From positions 2,046,001 through 2,110,000 of the forward strand of contig JAVHKY010000074.1 of assembly GCA_035079385.1 (NCBI GenBank): a DNA stretch of 64,000 nt. The letters run 5' to 3'. Of this stretch, positions 24,276 through 35,326 are shown piece by piece. This stretch comes from Aspidiotus rigidus. Taxonomy: Eukaryota > Arthropoda > Insecta > Hemiptera > Diaspididae. A model generated the notes under the pieces. It worked only from the letters and a program-made list of their open reading frames with translations. It was not told the origin of the DNA and did no database searches. The first letter of the stretch is position 1, and every line of letters begins with the position of its first letter. Both the position numbers and the translations under genes were made by a program.

Positions 24276-25017
24276 CTGTATCCGAAAGGTACGACAAGTT
24301 CTGGATGAGGATACGTCTCAACACATAAAATGCCCAAATAGTGGTTCACTTGTGTTCTGAACGTATTACACCCATATCGATTCCCTGAATCACCAGTGAT
24401 GAATTGACGCGATCGTGTGATATAAGAAACAAACGTTTTGTATTTTTCATCGTATTCTGTAGTCGATACTGCTGGCAAGGTGGTAACCATTTCAACACTG
24501 AGATGATACGTACTTGTCAATTCCTCGTTGAAACAATAACCAACAATAACATTGGCAGACTCTCGATATCTACATCAAAAGAAGTTACTCAATCTTGGTG
24601 ATATTTGAACAAGTACATATTATTTCTAGACGAGAATACATACCTGCTGAATTACATCAATTCTCGGCAATCGGCATCTCGGGTATCCAACTCAATTGAC
24701 AATTGAAAAAAGCGCGAAAATTCCAAAACATTCACACCTTCCCTTCCTGCACCAACGCTACTATAATAACGTGGAACGTGATAGAACTTCAACAATGAAA
24801 ATTTAAAAACCAAAAAAGGAAAAGTAGTCTTACGAGACATGATAAAGAATTCCATTTCTCTGTACTCTAATCCATGATTTTGTTTTTCCGCGACCGAAAA
24901 GTTCGAAGAACAATATTTTTTCTCCCCATCCTGATCAACTTTCTGCCATACAAAGTTGAATTGACGTTTATGCAAATAATGAATACGAGAAGAAGAGGCT
25001 ATATCAAGTTCACCCAT
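24276..25017 (-). CDS. Unknown spliced gene, exons 1-3
   Basis: Proposed exons: 25017-24834 (ATG start, MGELDIASSSRIHYLHKRQF, donor TCTC|GTAAGA), 24746-24656 (acceptor GTGCAG|GA) and 24569-24276 (acceptor GATGTAG|A, donor TACAG|GTATCG), continuing to exon 4 at 16759. Introns 1 and 2 would be 87 and 86 bp, close to those of the Harbinger transposase (79 and 84 bp), and all phases agree. Exon 3 encodes NVIVGYCFNEELTSTYHLSV and TGDSGNRYGCNTFRTQV. Caveat: the stronger donor for exon 2 (CAGCAG|GTATGT, exon end 24644) has the same phase but leaves an in-frame TAA, so exon 2 either uses the weaker donor GAT|GTAATT or carries a nonsense mutation. No family recognised; no signal peptide or membrane segment stands out. 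Confidence 0.45.
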
Positions 25018-25076
25018 AACCTCTTTTCCTTGTATTCATTATCTGCATAAGACGTCAATTCAACTTCGTACGGCAG
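24943..25076 (-). repeat. Long near-perfect hairpin around the proposed start codon
   Basis: Arms 24943-24998 and 25020-25076 are inverted copies with about seven mismatches and one 1-nt bulge; the 21-nt loop (24999-25019) holds the proposed ATG at 25015-25017. The 3' arm is coding sequence of exon 1, the 5' arm would be 5' UTR. The fold could be an inverted duplication, a fold-back element or a small-RNA precursor. Confidence 0.8.
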
Positions 25077-25670
25077 CGTTCAGTCGTTCAATGATTACAA
25101 ACACAAACATAATATTAAGGTATCAATCAGGATAATTTCGAAAAACAGGCACTTTGTTTCCCTAAGCGGAGATATCTTTCCCCGAATCGCAATTTCGCAC
25201 GTTTGTCATTCATTTGCACAGCACCAAAGCGCATGCGCGTCTTCAGCACGGCGAGACACAGCTCAGCAATTTTTGCTGATACGGAACTGTAATTTATGAT
25301 GCGTTCTGAACAATATTTAACGGGAAAGAATGTAACGATCCAACCTGCAGTGCAGCTCAGTTAATTTTTCTGTTTCTGGCACAGTAAAAATTCTGTACCA
25401 CGGGACAGTACGTATTATATAATTGCTACGTCAAAAATTACGTGCAATGTTTGTACTTTTTGCGTAAACAGTTTATTAATTTTTAATCAACTCTTGATAC
25501 AAAATGCAGAGCTGTTAATCAAAATTTACTGGAATCTTAAATTGCTGCGCGGTTCAGTCATTTCTGCGGAGAAATCGGTACTTTTCGATGGCGCTCGTCA
25601 AAATATACCGAGCGGACATGAGATATTACAAATCTGTTCACTAATTTTTGTTGCACCATTTTTTTCGTGA

Positions 25671-26361
25671 ACAGAAGACTGTCATTAGAGTAGTGAAGCC
25701 AATTATAGATCTACCAAGGGCCTTCGAAGGTTTACTCCTTCCAACGAGTCTTTCGTACACTCTTCCATACCATGGACTTGAACTTGGTGTGAATGACCAC
25801 TGTATGCGTTCCGAAAAAAAATACGACCGAAGAGTAGCATCGAGAATTTTCACCTCATGTATATTCACCCGTTTGCTCATTAAAGTTTGTGCAAAAATGT
25901 GAAATTAGTTGCATTATCACTTATTACAAAGGATGGTTTGCCCCGCTGGCTTATGAACGTACTGAATGCTAGAAGAAACTGATCCGTACTCAGATTTTCT
26001 GCGAGTTCTAGATGAACATTAAGCACGAAAATATCACTCCCCAGACCTCTACCATTTTGTCTGAATGAGGCTTTGTGACATAATAGGGGCCAAAACAATC
26101 TAGTCCCGTGTGCATGAAGGCTGCAACATCCTCTACCCTTACCCTAGGCAGGGCAGGCATGGGCGGAGTTTCAAAAGGGCCTCCAGTTGTCCGCCGACAC
26201 CATTTACACCGTTTTACAATACTATTGACCTTTGCTCTTCCTTTCTTAATCCAAAATTTTTCCCGAAATTTGGCTAGAAGGTGTACTGCACCTAAGTCTT
26301 TAAAATTTATTACGAAAATAGCGGGGAAAGTTAGATTCGAGAGTGAGCTAACATCATTCAC
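25671..26361 (-). pseudogene. BEL/Pao integrase, N-terminal and core part (right part of a split copy)
   Basis: Minus strand: zinc-binding end (VKRCKWCRRTTGGPF), core start ([13 protein letters not shown], first catalytic Asp), then in a second frame [13 protein letters not shown] (second Asp), then in a third frame SSPWYGRVYERLVGRS (catalytic Glu), ending FTTLMTVFC. There are frameshifts near 26050 and 25880. The upstream RT region is absent; the PLE at 26.4-29.1 kb follows. The end at 25671 is complementary to the start of the piece at 16350. Confidence 0.85.
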
Positions 26362-26519
26362 TGCTTTCCGCTACTTTATTTTTATAAGGACCTAGTTTTT
26401 CGATACGAATTGGAACACCAAAAGAACATGAAATTAACAAACACCACTTTGAACGAATGAAATACTCAAAATAGTAAAACGAGGAGTAAACTAAACAAAG
26501 CCACAGAAATACGATTACA

Positions 26520-26559
26520 CACTGGAGCGCTTTCGATTAATAAACCATTGTCAACAGTG
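26520..26559 (-). ncRNA. Hammerhead-ribozyme-like motif, 3' region of PLE 1
   Basis: Minus strand: stem I CACTG / CAGTG (5 bp), box UUGACAA in place of CUGANGA, one extra U, stem II GGTT-TATT-AATC, GAAA, then the loopless palindromic stem III AGC|GCU and C as the cleavage-site base. Compared with the consensus, C3 is U and G8 is A; this keeps the 3-8 pair. It lies about 55 bp past the PLE 1 stop. Fold strongly suggested; catalysis unknown. Confidence 0.6.
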
Positions 26560-26612
26560 ACATGAAAGCAACTGAAACCAATTACCGCTAGGAAGGAGAA
26601 CATCCGACGAGA

Positions 26613-29017
26613 TCATGACTGAACCAGCGAGTCATCACGATGTGAATCATACTCATAAACTAATTCAATCAATCCCTCATCAGGTATGTGCCTGTTTAGC
26701 ACATTTAGGCTGTCGTTATTAAGGTGTCGAATAATTTCAATGTGCTCAAGCGCCGTTCGTTTGAAGTACGAGTTCTCTCTGTGGAGGAGGGTCTCGGACC
26801 CCTCTTTATAGCAGTGACCACTGGTAATGAGATGGTCCGCAAAAGCCGACTCCCCCAATTTCTTTTTCTCCCAAGCTTTCTTATGCTCGTCAATTCTAAT
26901 TTTAAGTTGACGGCCAGTCTCGCCTATGTATATCCCTTTACAATCATTACAATTCACCTTGTAGACACCACTTTTTTCGAGCAATGGGATAGGGTCCTTC
27001 AATTTGACAAAAAGACTTTTTACAGTATTAAGGTTATAATAAGCTGGTCGGAACCCAAACGGGCGGAGTACGCTACCTAATTTAGAAGAAAACTTCCCCA
27101 AGAAGGGGAGCCTTATCCAACGCTTCCTACTCTCCAATGTCGGATTGCGGGGGAGGGAGGTAGTGGAGTCCAGGCATTTCCGAGTCAACTTCCTCCGGAC
27201 CATGAGGTCAATGTCTATGCTCACCTCATTCACTCTGGCCAAATGCTTTATAGTCGATAGCTCCCTTTGAAAGGCGGTCTGACCAAGCGGAATACTGGTC
27301 AACCGGTGGACAAAGCTATTGAATGCAGCGGATTTATGGGCGACAGGGCAGAATGATCTGCCGTGGACAGTAGTATCGGTCGATGTAACTTTCCTATAGA
27401 TGGCGAATTCATGGACACCGTCTCTATTGGAGATCGTGAGGTCCAAAAAATTAATAGATGAACCGCCCACTTCCAATGTGAATTTGATGGAAGGATACTG
27501 ATTATTGATATACTTAAGAAACTCCAAAAGGAGATCTCTGGGACCGGTCCACGCACACAAAACATCATCGACGTACCTGCGCCAATAGTGTATATGACCC
27601 AAAAGCACATGGCCAGAGGAAAAAAGATCTAGCTCAAATTTTGACATAAATACCTCCGAGATGAGGGATCCCAGAGGAGAGCCAATAGGAATGCCAACCT
27701 CCTCAGGAAACTCAAAAAACTTACCCTCAAATTTGCAAAAATTGGGAGACCAGCAGATGTTAAGCAAGTTGAAAAATTCCATCAATTCTTCATGACGGAT
27801 ATTAAATTGTACCAAAAGGGTACCCATATATTGCATAGCAGTGGCTCTAGGAATATTGGGGAATAAGCCGACCACATCGAAAGAGCAAAGGGACGAATCC
27901 GGCGGGAAAGTTTCATCCTTCAGCCCATCAGCCAAAGACACCGAATTCTTCACAGAGTAGGGAGACTCGAAATCTATTCTAGATTTAAACCATCGGTCTA
28001 GATACTTCGCCAAAGGATAAGTGGGGGAGGACACAAATGAAACGACCGGGCGCATCGGGGTATCCTGTTTGTGAATCTTCGGTAGCCCGTATAATAGAGG
28101 AGGCACCGGGTTAGGCTCAAGGAGCAACTTTTTTAGAGCAGGAGTTTTAATAATAAATTCACAATTATTAATGACACGTCTTACTTCTTTTACGTGTTTT
28201 GGAAAATTGAAATTAGCATTTTCTTTAGCCCCACATTGGCTGAGAACGTCGTAAACCTTGGAGACGTACGAGGACCTATCCATTACAACAATGGCATTAC
28301 TTTTGTCAGCCTTTGTAATGGTTAAGCCCTCCTCCCTGACCCTCCTCTTAATCTTCTTAATCACATCAGAAGCAAGGTCATTTATACGAGGGAGGGGGTA
28401 TTACGGACGAGAGCAGCACAAGTTTTTTGGGTATTGACCCCAGGCCCAATTTTTATTTCGAGGTCCGCAACTACATTAGCGAGAGTGTCGGCATTATTGA
28501 GGGGGGGTAGCCCGAATTTTAGACCTTTCTCCAGGAGATTCATCTCGTCACTATCGAACTCGGCATTGCTGCAATTTATAACACGCGGTTGAAACCTTTG
28601 GGTGACGCTGACGTCAGAACTTACATCCTGGACCGCGGAGGCTTTCAATTTTTGGAGGGAACAAATTTTCTTGTTTTTCTTTCGTTTCAACTTTGCCTCA
28701 AAAGACCGACATTTTACGTTAACAGATTTAATGAACAGATCCAACTCACCCGGATGCAGCATACCAGAAAGTTTGGAATGAACCATCAGGTTCAACCTTG
28801 TGGTGATATTCATCTTACCATGCCACCTCCGTAATTCAGTGCGGATCCACTTTTCTGTTAAGAATTTTTCCAATTTTTCGGCGGTCTGGTTGCAGTCAGA
28901 GAAGAGCCTGAATTTAACAAACTTTGGTTTCAAATGCAATTTCAAGCATTTCCGAAGGAACCAAATATGGGAGGTGAACGACAGCCTTTGGTTTCGACGT
29001 TCAGTATGCTTGGCCAT
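26613..29017 (-). pseudogene. Penelope-like element 1, RT plus GIY-YIG endonuclease, one frameshift
   Basis: Two abutting frames make one PLE protein. The N-terminal part (ATG about 29017, to 28382) has WFLRKCLKLHLKP. The rest (28364-26613) has the PLE motif TKADKSNAIVVMDRSSYV, RT motifs SFDVVGLFPNIP, IPIGSPLGSLISEVF, YVDDVLCAW and INFLDLTI, and the endonuclease CNDCKGIYIGETGRQLKIR...EHKKA with a CCHH-type finger. The single break near 28370-28382 falls in a short C-rich run that is continuous in PLE 2. Apart from this the copy looks complete at the protein level. No 5' pseudo-LTR was found, so the 5' end may be truncated. Same family as PLE 2. Confidence 0.9.
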
Positions 29018-29099
29018 AACTTGCAGGACCGTATAAAATCTAAACACCACTTTATTATTTTGCTGATTGACTTTCACAATCGTTGCAGGATTAGCCAAA

Positions 29100-29678
29100 T
29101 AAAGTTTATAAAAGGTAAATTCAATTAAATACGAATGTTAATACAAAATTTCGACTTTATCGTGTATACGAAAAGAAATACTATACGATGTCGGCGATTC
29201 CCTAATTTTATCGATGAACGATTAGCTTCTGACGAGAGCTAGGACGAGAGAGAGAATGACGGACCGTAAGCTTTTTCGTTATGTCGGTGCGATGATAGTC
29301 GGCAGGAAATTTCGTGAACCAAACTTTCCAGTTTCATCCTGGTCAACACATTTTTACAAAAGACTTCCACCTTTGAAACTTCGTGAAAATTCTAGAAGCT
29401 TCCAATTCCATATCAGCTGAGATGCCGGTGACACGGTGGGACCTTCGGCTCGTCCACTAATTCGCTTGCAGTATGACCAACCTTAATTTGCAAATTTTGG
29501 CAAATATTGACATAAGTGAATATTTTTTCTGCGTACAGTATTCAATAAAGCATCCACTAACCGACTTTGTCGAGGCAATAAAATTGGGTGAATAGTTTCT
29601 CAGGGGAGATTAGCATGGAGTAACCGATCCCTGCATCTAATTAGTCCGTTTGTGTCCAAGAAAAGATCTAACTGAGTC
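29100..29678. other. No recognisable gene
   Basis: AT-rich sequence between PLE 1 and the Harbinger element, without motifs. Confidence 0.5.
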
Positions 29679-29740
29679 GGCACCTACATAAGCAGCAACC
29701 TAGCGACCAGCGACCTGCGACTAGCTGCAACTACTTGCAA
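29679..29740 (+). repeat. Left terminal inverted repeat of Harbinger element
   Basis: GCACCTACATAAGCAGCAAC followed by CTAGCGACCAGCGACCTGCG and GACTAGCTGCAAC-like sequence. It matches the right end in reverse complement with small indels. Confidence 0.85.
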
Positions 29741-29927
29741 CTGAATGCTGTGTTTGAGAGACCCCCCTACAATGATCGCATATGATCGCAAGCAACCACC
29801 CGTTATTATCAGTAGATTTGATGTTATTTTTCTTATCAATTAGAGCGAAGAACCGTTGTTTGAATCGAACGTTTGTGAGATTGTTTCTTTGGTAGGAATA
29901 TTATTACGTGGAAGAAGAGATATAACA

Positions 29928-31397
29928 ATGCTTCGTTTCGAATTTCATGATGGTCAACAGCTTGAGAGTGCAAGTGCTGTAACCAGGTTACAGATTCCAT
30001 CATTTGAAAGGGGACAGAAGAGAATGCGTGTTACTGTTGAACTTTACGATTCCGAAGAAGAGTTCGACGAATGGTTTCTGGAAAGTATCTCTGCAAAATA
30101 TGGTCTCCATCCTCGTACTATGTGGATGCATTCAATGAACAGATTAAGGTCAACTGATGGCGAATATGTGCGTGTCTGTCTTCCATACAGGAAACATCCG
30201 GACAAGTTTTTTAAATATTTTCGTATGTCCGTTTCAACTTTTGATTACATCTTGGACGCTATTAGAAGTGATATACAAAAACATTCAAATAGACCCTCAA
30301 TAACACCTGGCGAGCGGTTAGCTGTAACATTAAGGTAAAAATGTGTTCCTCAAAATTTCCTCATTACGTATGTACCTACGAATGAATTTTGCTGAAAATT
30401 GTATTCTGTGCAGGTACCTCGCAACTGGTATGTCATTTGAAGCCATCTCTCATTCGTTTATGATGGATGCGTATACCGGTTTTACTCATGTGAAGCAGTA
30501 TATACAAGATTGGTGTCGACAGCTATGCCTGTTCCATCGAAGGATAATTTCAGGAAAATAGCCGAGGACTTTGAAAGACAATGGAACTTTCCAAATTGTT
30601 GCGGTTAGTTCTGTTGTACTCGTACTTTTATTGATTTCAAAAGTCTGTATGAATCGCACTGACTTATTAATTTGTTCATGTCGATAGGAGCTATTGATGG
30701 GAAACACGTTCGTATCAAACGTCCAGCGCACAGTGGCACAATGTTTTTCAATTACAAACATTTCTTTTCCATAGTTCTACAAGGTGTGGCTGATAGTTAT
30801 TACAAATTTATCTTTATTGACGTCGGCGCGTATGGAAAACAGAGTGATGGCGGCATTTATGATTCCAGCTTACTGAATAAATTCATTTCTGAGGAGAAGA
30901 ATTTTCCAGCAGATCGATATGTTCCGGGAGCAAAAATACAACTGCCGTATACATTCCTATGCGACGATGCGTATCCTTTGAAAAGGAACATGATGAAGCC
31001 ATTTTCTGGGCCAAATTTAACACCACAACAAGATATATACAATGGTCGTTTATCTCGAGCAAGGCGGTGTGTTGAGTGTGCCTTTGGCATTTTAGTGAAC
31101 AAATGGAGGCTGCTGTTGAAATCAATTGAAACGAATGAGGAAACGGCAGGTATTATTGTGAATTGTGCCACTGTATTGCATAACATAGTCATTGAACGAG
31201 ATGGCGTTGACGAGAATTTACTGCAAGCTGTAACTACTTTATTAGACAGTACCGAGTTCCAAAATCGATCATTAGAAACAGGTCGTCGTTATAACCGAAA
31301 GAGTAGCTCTGCATTGGCTATCAGAGATGCGTGGAAGGAATATTTCAACAGTTCACTAGGTTCTGTTCCATGGCAAGATCGTTATCGAAAGCATTAA
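29928..31397 (+). CDS. PIF/Harbinger (HARBI1-like) DDE transposase with two introns and one probable frameshift
   Basis: Exon 1 starts at the first ATG (29928) and ends TTAAG|GTAAAA; intron 1 is 30335-30413 (79 bp), after which the frame continues RYLATGMSFEAIS. Exon 2 reaches AATTGTTGCG|GTTAGT; intron 2 is 30604-30687 (84 bp), and exon 3 opens G-AIDGKHVRIKRP. The catalytic acidic residues are present: D in AIDGKHV, D in FLCDDAYPL, E in RRCVECAFG. Within exon 2 the frame changes between about 30440 and 30500: the frame before reads ISHSFMMDAY, the frame after reads AMPVPSKDNFRKIAEDFERQ. This copy is therefore probably one indel from intact. The true start may lie further 5'. Works in the nucleus with the MADF partner. 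Confidence 0.85.
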
Positions 31398-32114
31398 TAC
31401 TACTTTGTCTCCTTGTATTTTTAAAAAAGCAGGATTTCTTTTATCTCCAAGTGAGATTTATAAGGAGATGATTCGTATCTTTAAAATCCTGAAAAGTATG
31501 TTTGAAGATGTCATTTCTCTCTTCCATTATTACTTCGCCATTGACGTACGTATTTATTCTTTCATTGATTGATGTAATTATTCAGTAATTTTTCATGAGC
31601 ACGTATTTATTAGAATAAAAACATCGAATGTCTAGTACAATAAAATACAAATTCTTCAATTTCATACTTCAATACTAAACGAATGATCTCTCAAATTGAG
31701 TCTTATCAATATTCAGACTGAGACTTTTCACATTTCAGTATAATAGTAACATCATCAAGAACCGCCTTCTGTTGACAGCTCAGTTAGTAATGTACAAATG
31801 TTCAATGAACTGAAATTTAGCATAACCAGGATTAAGCAATACAAATTATTAAATGTTGAAAAGAATAAAGTTCATCACTACGTAACCTGGGTTTCATGAA
31901 AACAAATTATTGTCCAGAGAATGAAACTTATCGTTAGACGTAGGTTTCATAAAAACGAATTCTGGAATGTTGAATAGAATTAAAATTTACCATTGAAGGC
32001 CCACGTTTTATAAAAACGGATTCTTAAATATAATACTCGATAGAAATGAATTAAAACAAATTAGGTAAAGAAAACAAATTAGGTAGGTACGTGTGAACAT
32101 GAGGCAATGGCTTT

Positions 32115-33120
32115 TCAGTATTCAAAGTTGTTCAATTCTTCTGACTTAATGAAATCGTTGATGACTGTCATCAGATGACTTCTGAAACCGAGTTTATCCT
32201 GCACACGTTTAACAAATGGTAGTAGACTGTGTAGAAAGTGAAGGTCATCATCTCGTCCATCACGTTTGGTTTCTTCAGAGGATTTTAATTTATCCTCGTA
32301 CAACTTTATCTTCTTTTCCTCCAAGTCTAGAGATCGCTGCAGAGCTGTCCTCTTACTATTACGTTTTGCAGTCTCCCTTGATGAATCCGGTTCTACAAAC
32401 AGTAACACAAGAACAACAACAGCTATATCCTACTTCATAGGTAGATGATGTATCCATCAGATATTACTTGTATTACCAACTGAAGGAGTATGAAACATGT
32501 TCTCGTCATCGTAGTCCACAGGAACGTACAATTCCTCCACCATGTCCGCGTTTCCCTGTTGCGCGATTTCTTTAGTACCGGTACCATTCGAACTCATGGA
32601 AACTTTACTTCCAGTTGACCCATCACGCGAACTTTCGACAGAAATCTCGCGATCTTGAAAATGTTCCTGAAGCGAACTGCTCATTTTTCTCGGAATCATG
32701 GTGTCGGATAGAAATCGTAGTTTGTTAAAAAAGGGCCACGTTCCCGTATACACTGAATCTTCAGAATCATCATCTGGGCCATCCATGCCGCTATGTTTGA
32801 CGACCATCTTCTTCACTTCCCGCCCGTAAACTGATCTCATATTGTGCCAACTTTTTTTTTGTAAGGTCCACTGGAACATGATTGTGTACATCTTCTTCAT
32901 ACAGTACCATACGATAACAATACTGTCACCTATTTCTATAGAATTTCATTCGTGTACTTATACTAGGATAACCTATGGTTACGGCTATTTGCATCCACAG
33001 TTCTTTTGTTTTTTTCGGTCTGGTTTTAGAATAGCTTTCGGACCTCATATTCCATAGACAACTCTCAGCGTAAACTAAATCTATCAAACTATTCTTCGCA
33101 TCGTCGGTAAGATCGTTCAT
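32115..33120 (-). CDS. MADF-BESS DNA-binding protein, Harbinger partner gene
   Basis: ATG at 33118-33120. The first part has a MADF start (LIDLVYAESCLWNMRS, ELWMQIAVTIGYP). After a short intron or break at about 32900-32970 comes WHNMRSVYGREVKKM, the end of the MADF fold, then GTWPFFNKLRFLSDTM. A Ser-rich linker leads to an intron (donor ACAA|GTAATA, acceptor GTTTGTAG|AA, about 32401-32462) and a final exon with a BESS motif (LHFLHSLLPFVKRVQDKLGF). A run of nine A (minus strand, about 32851-32859) shifts the frame just before WHNMRS; it is a mutation or a sequencing error. Such proteins bind transposon ends and carry the transposase to DNA and the nucleus. Confidence 0.75.
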
Positions 33121-33318
33121 GGTTTCGTCGCGACGGCCAAATAATAATAAAAATGAAAACGCGAAGTAATATAAAAAGAAATAATGACGGCGGAAAAGCG
33201 AAAAGCGCTTTCATGAAATAGAGATAACACGTTTTCCCTCGTGTTTCGCATGTACCAACACTTTCATCTTGGAAATTGCCAAGTTGTTGGCAACCAAAAC
33301 AAAAAATGTTGTTTTCGT

Positions 33319-33392
33319 TGCAAGCAACCGTGGTTGCAGCTAGTCGCAAGTCGCAGGTCGCTAGGTTGCTGCTTACGTATGTAGGTGCGCAC
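33319..33392 (-). repeat. Right terminal inverted repeat of Harbinger element
   Basis: On the minus strand it reads GCACCTACATACGTAAGCAG, then CAACCTAGCGACCTGCGACT, matching the left end apart from a 4-bp CGTA insertion and one small repeat shift. Confidence 0.85.
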
Positions 33393-35200
33393 TGAGGGTT
33401 GGGTTGACAATCATTCTCTAGTTGGAGTATTTCATTGGAGAAATATTTCAGCTGTAAAGCTTTAAGCAGAGCAATTTCTAACCGTTTTGTTTCTTCAACC
33501 GAGTTTTACTTAAGCAATTTAGTTTTAAGTATGCCCCGCTGTAATTTTGAGAATGTCCGAATGTAGCAATCCCAATGCAGACATCTGTTCCCAGGAGGCT
33601 GACATTCTTCACTATAGTCTATTAGTAGTCACCGATGATGCTAAGAAAGTAGTTGCCGTAGTGTAGGTAGTAGTGGTAGCTGGGGTCTGTTTGATAAAAG
33701 TGTCAAATGATGCGCCTTTAAATTCGAATACTTCTGTATAACGGATCATGAAATATTTTTTCGGTTTTTTAGAATCTTCCCACGTTTAGGTAATCCTGAA
33801 TGATCTAAGCTTCAAAACTAAGTGCTGGAATTTCAACCTTTCTCCGTATTGCTAGTCTTATAGGTATTGAGAGTTGAGCTTTTGATTTCCGGATGAAATG
33901 AATGTAGTACTGGAGTTAGCGGTAATTATTGGTAGCGGGTGGGAAGAAATGCATTGATTCTGTAATTTCTAGCGAGAACGGGTAGATTTGGTTTAAAAAG
34001 ACGAGCGAATGGAGAGCGAAAGGTATCCAATCTAGAAAACGAGTACCTATTCTACGTATACGTTATTGCCGCGCAGACAGAATATAGACTACCTGTTTTG
34101 TTCGCGTCGTTCTCTGCACAATTTTCTCGCAAGACGATATCCCCTAAGTTGCAGTAATCAAATTTTTCTAAATTTAATATTACACTTCCTTGAACCGAGT
34201 TCGAACGTCTTTTATATTGAGAACTATACAGGATCGGCGAGTAGAACATTTTTCTTCGTCTTCATTTCATAAGAGCAGGATTGCGCCCTAATAGAAACTT
34301 TTTAAAACGAAGGATACGTTTTTTAACAGATTTTTTTTCTTCTCTTTTTCTCTCTCCCTCTTTCTTTTTATATGATATGCCGTCGCGTCAGTCCCTTTTC
34401 CGCGCTCCATTAAGTTTTTAAGCTGAATGGAACATTTTATACTTGAGAGAAAAATAAACTCGCGTGAAAGTTTCAACACAATAACGGTACTCAACGCTGT
34501 TAGAAAAATAAGTTCAAATTCCAGCGACATATAGAGCTACAAGCAGACGACTATCCTATTAGATAGTATTTTCAGTTGCGATAAGTTATGGTCATCGAGC
34601 AAATAATGTTGAGAACAGTCGCTCGCTCAGCGATACCTATCGCGTATCGCTTCTCTCGCGCGTTATCTTAGGGGAGAAACTGATGTAGTCTATACCGGTA
34701 CTTAAATAAAAAATAATGGAAGGAAAAAAGAACCCCATTTAGCGATGTCTGTGTTAATGATAACAAGAAAAATATCATCAACGATGTTAAACAGTAACGC
34801 TTAAACCGAGACAAAAACAATTTTTTCTTTTTTCAGTTTTGTCGTCCATTTTGCGTTTACTGTTGGATTCTTTTTCGACGTTTGGATGGAATCAGTTTAT
34901 TAATAATGTCTATTCATCGGCCTTCATTCGAATATTGAGTTTTCCTTTCGGAGATATTAACTTCCGTTTTTAGTGTAAATTCATTGTGGCGAATAGAGAA
35001 TGCCTCCTTCAACTCAATTCAAAATCCTTCTCGCTCCTCACGTTTACCTTGCTATTTTGTAGAAAAATTGCTCTCGGAAAGAAGGTGAACCTGTGCTAGT
35101 GAATACGATGAGTATATCATAATTTTATATTCTTCAAAGAGAATCTTCTACATCGAATAATTCTACGAGATAAACAAGAAATAAAAATGAAAAAATATAA
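33393..35200. other. No recognisable gene
   Basis: Plain sequence with short ORFs and a pyrimidine-rich patch near 34320-34365. The last part probably includes the 3' UTR of the LINE that follows on the minus strand. Confidence 0.5.
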
Positions 35201-35326
35201 AAATCTTTCAAATCTGTACTTTTCCTGCTTTTGGGAAAGTGAAACGAGTAACTATGCTTAGAAGTGAATGAGAATAATGAAGATACATTCTCGTCGTCGT
35301 CGTCGTCACCGGTTTCGCGTATAGGC

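Larger units (their letters stand above)
29679..33392 (+). mobile_element. Complete PIF/Harbinger transposon
   Basis: About 3.7 kb bounded by terminal inverted repeats at about 29679-29740 and 33319-33392, both reading CACCTACATA(CGTA)AGCAGC then AACCTAGCGACC inward. It carries a DDE transposase on the plus strand and a MADF-BESS gene convergent on the minus strand, the two-gene layout known for animal Harbingers. No clear 3-bp TWA duplication was found; ACTGAG occurs just outside both ends but may be chance. Confidence 0.85.

Noticed and set aside
29671..33396. ACTGAG on both sides of the Harbinger element as a 6-bp target duplication
   Set aside because: The superfamily makes 3-bp TWA duplications, and the TIR ends are not exact enough to fix the boundary; left open.
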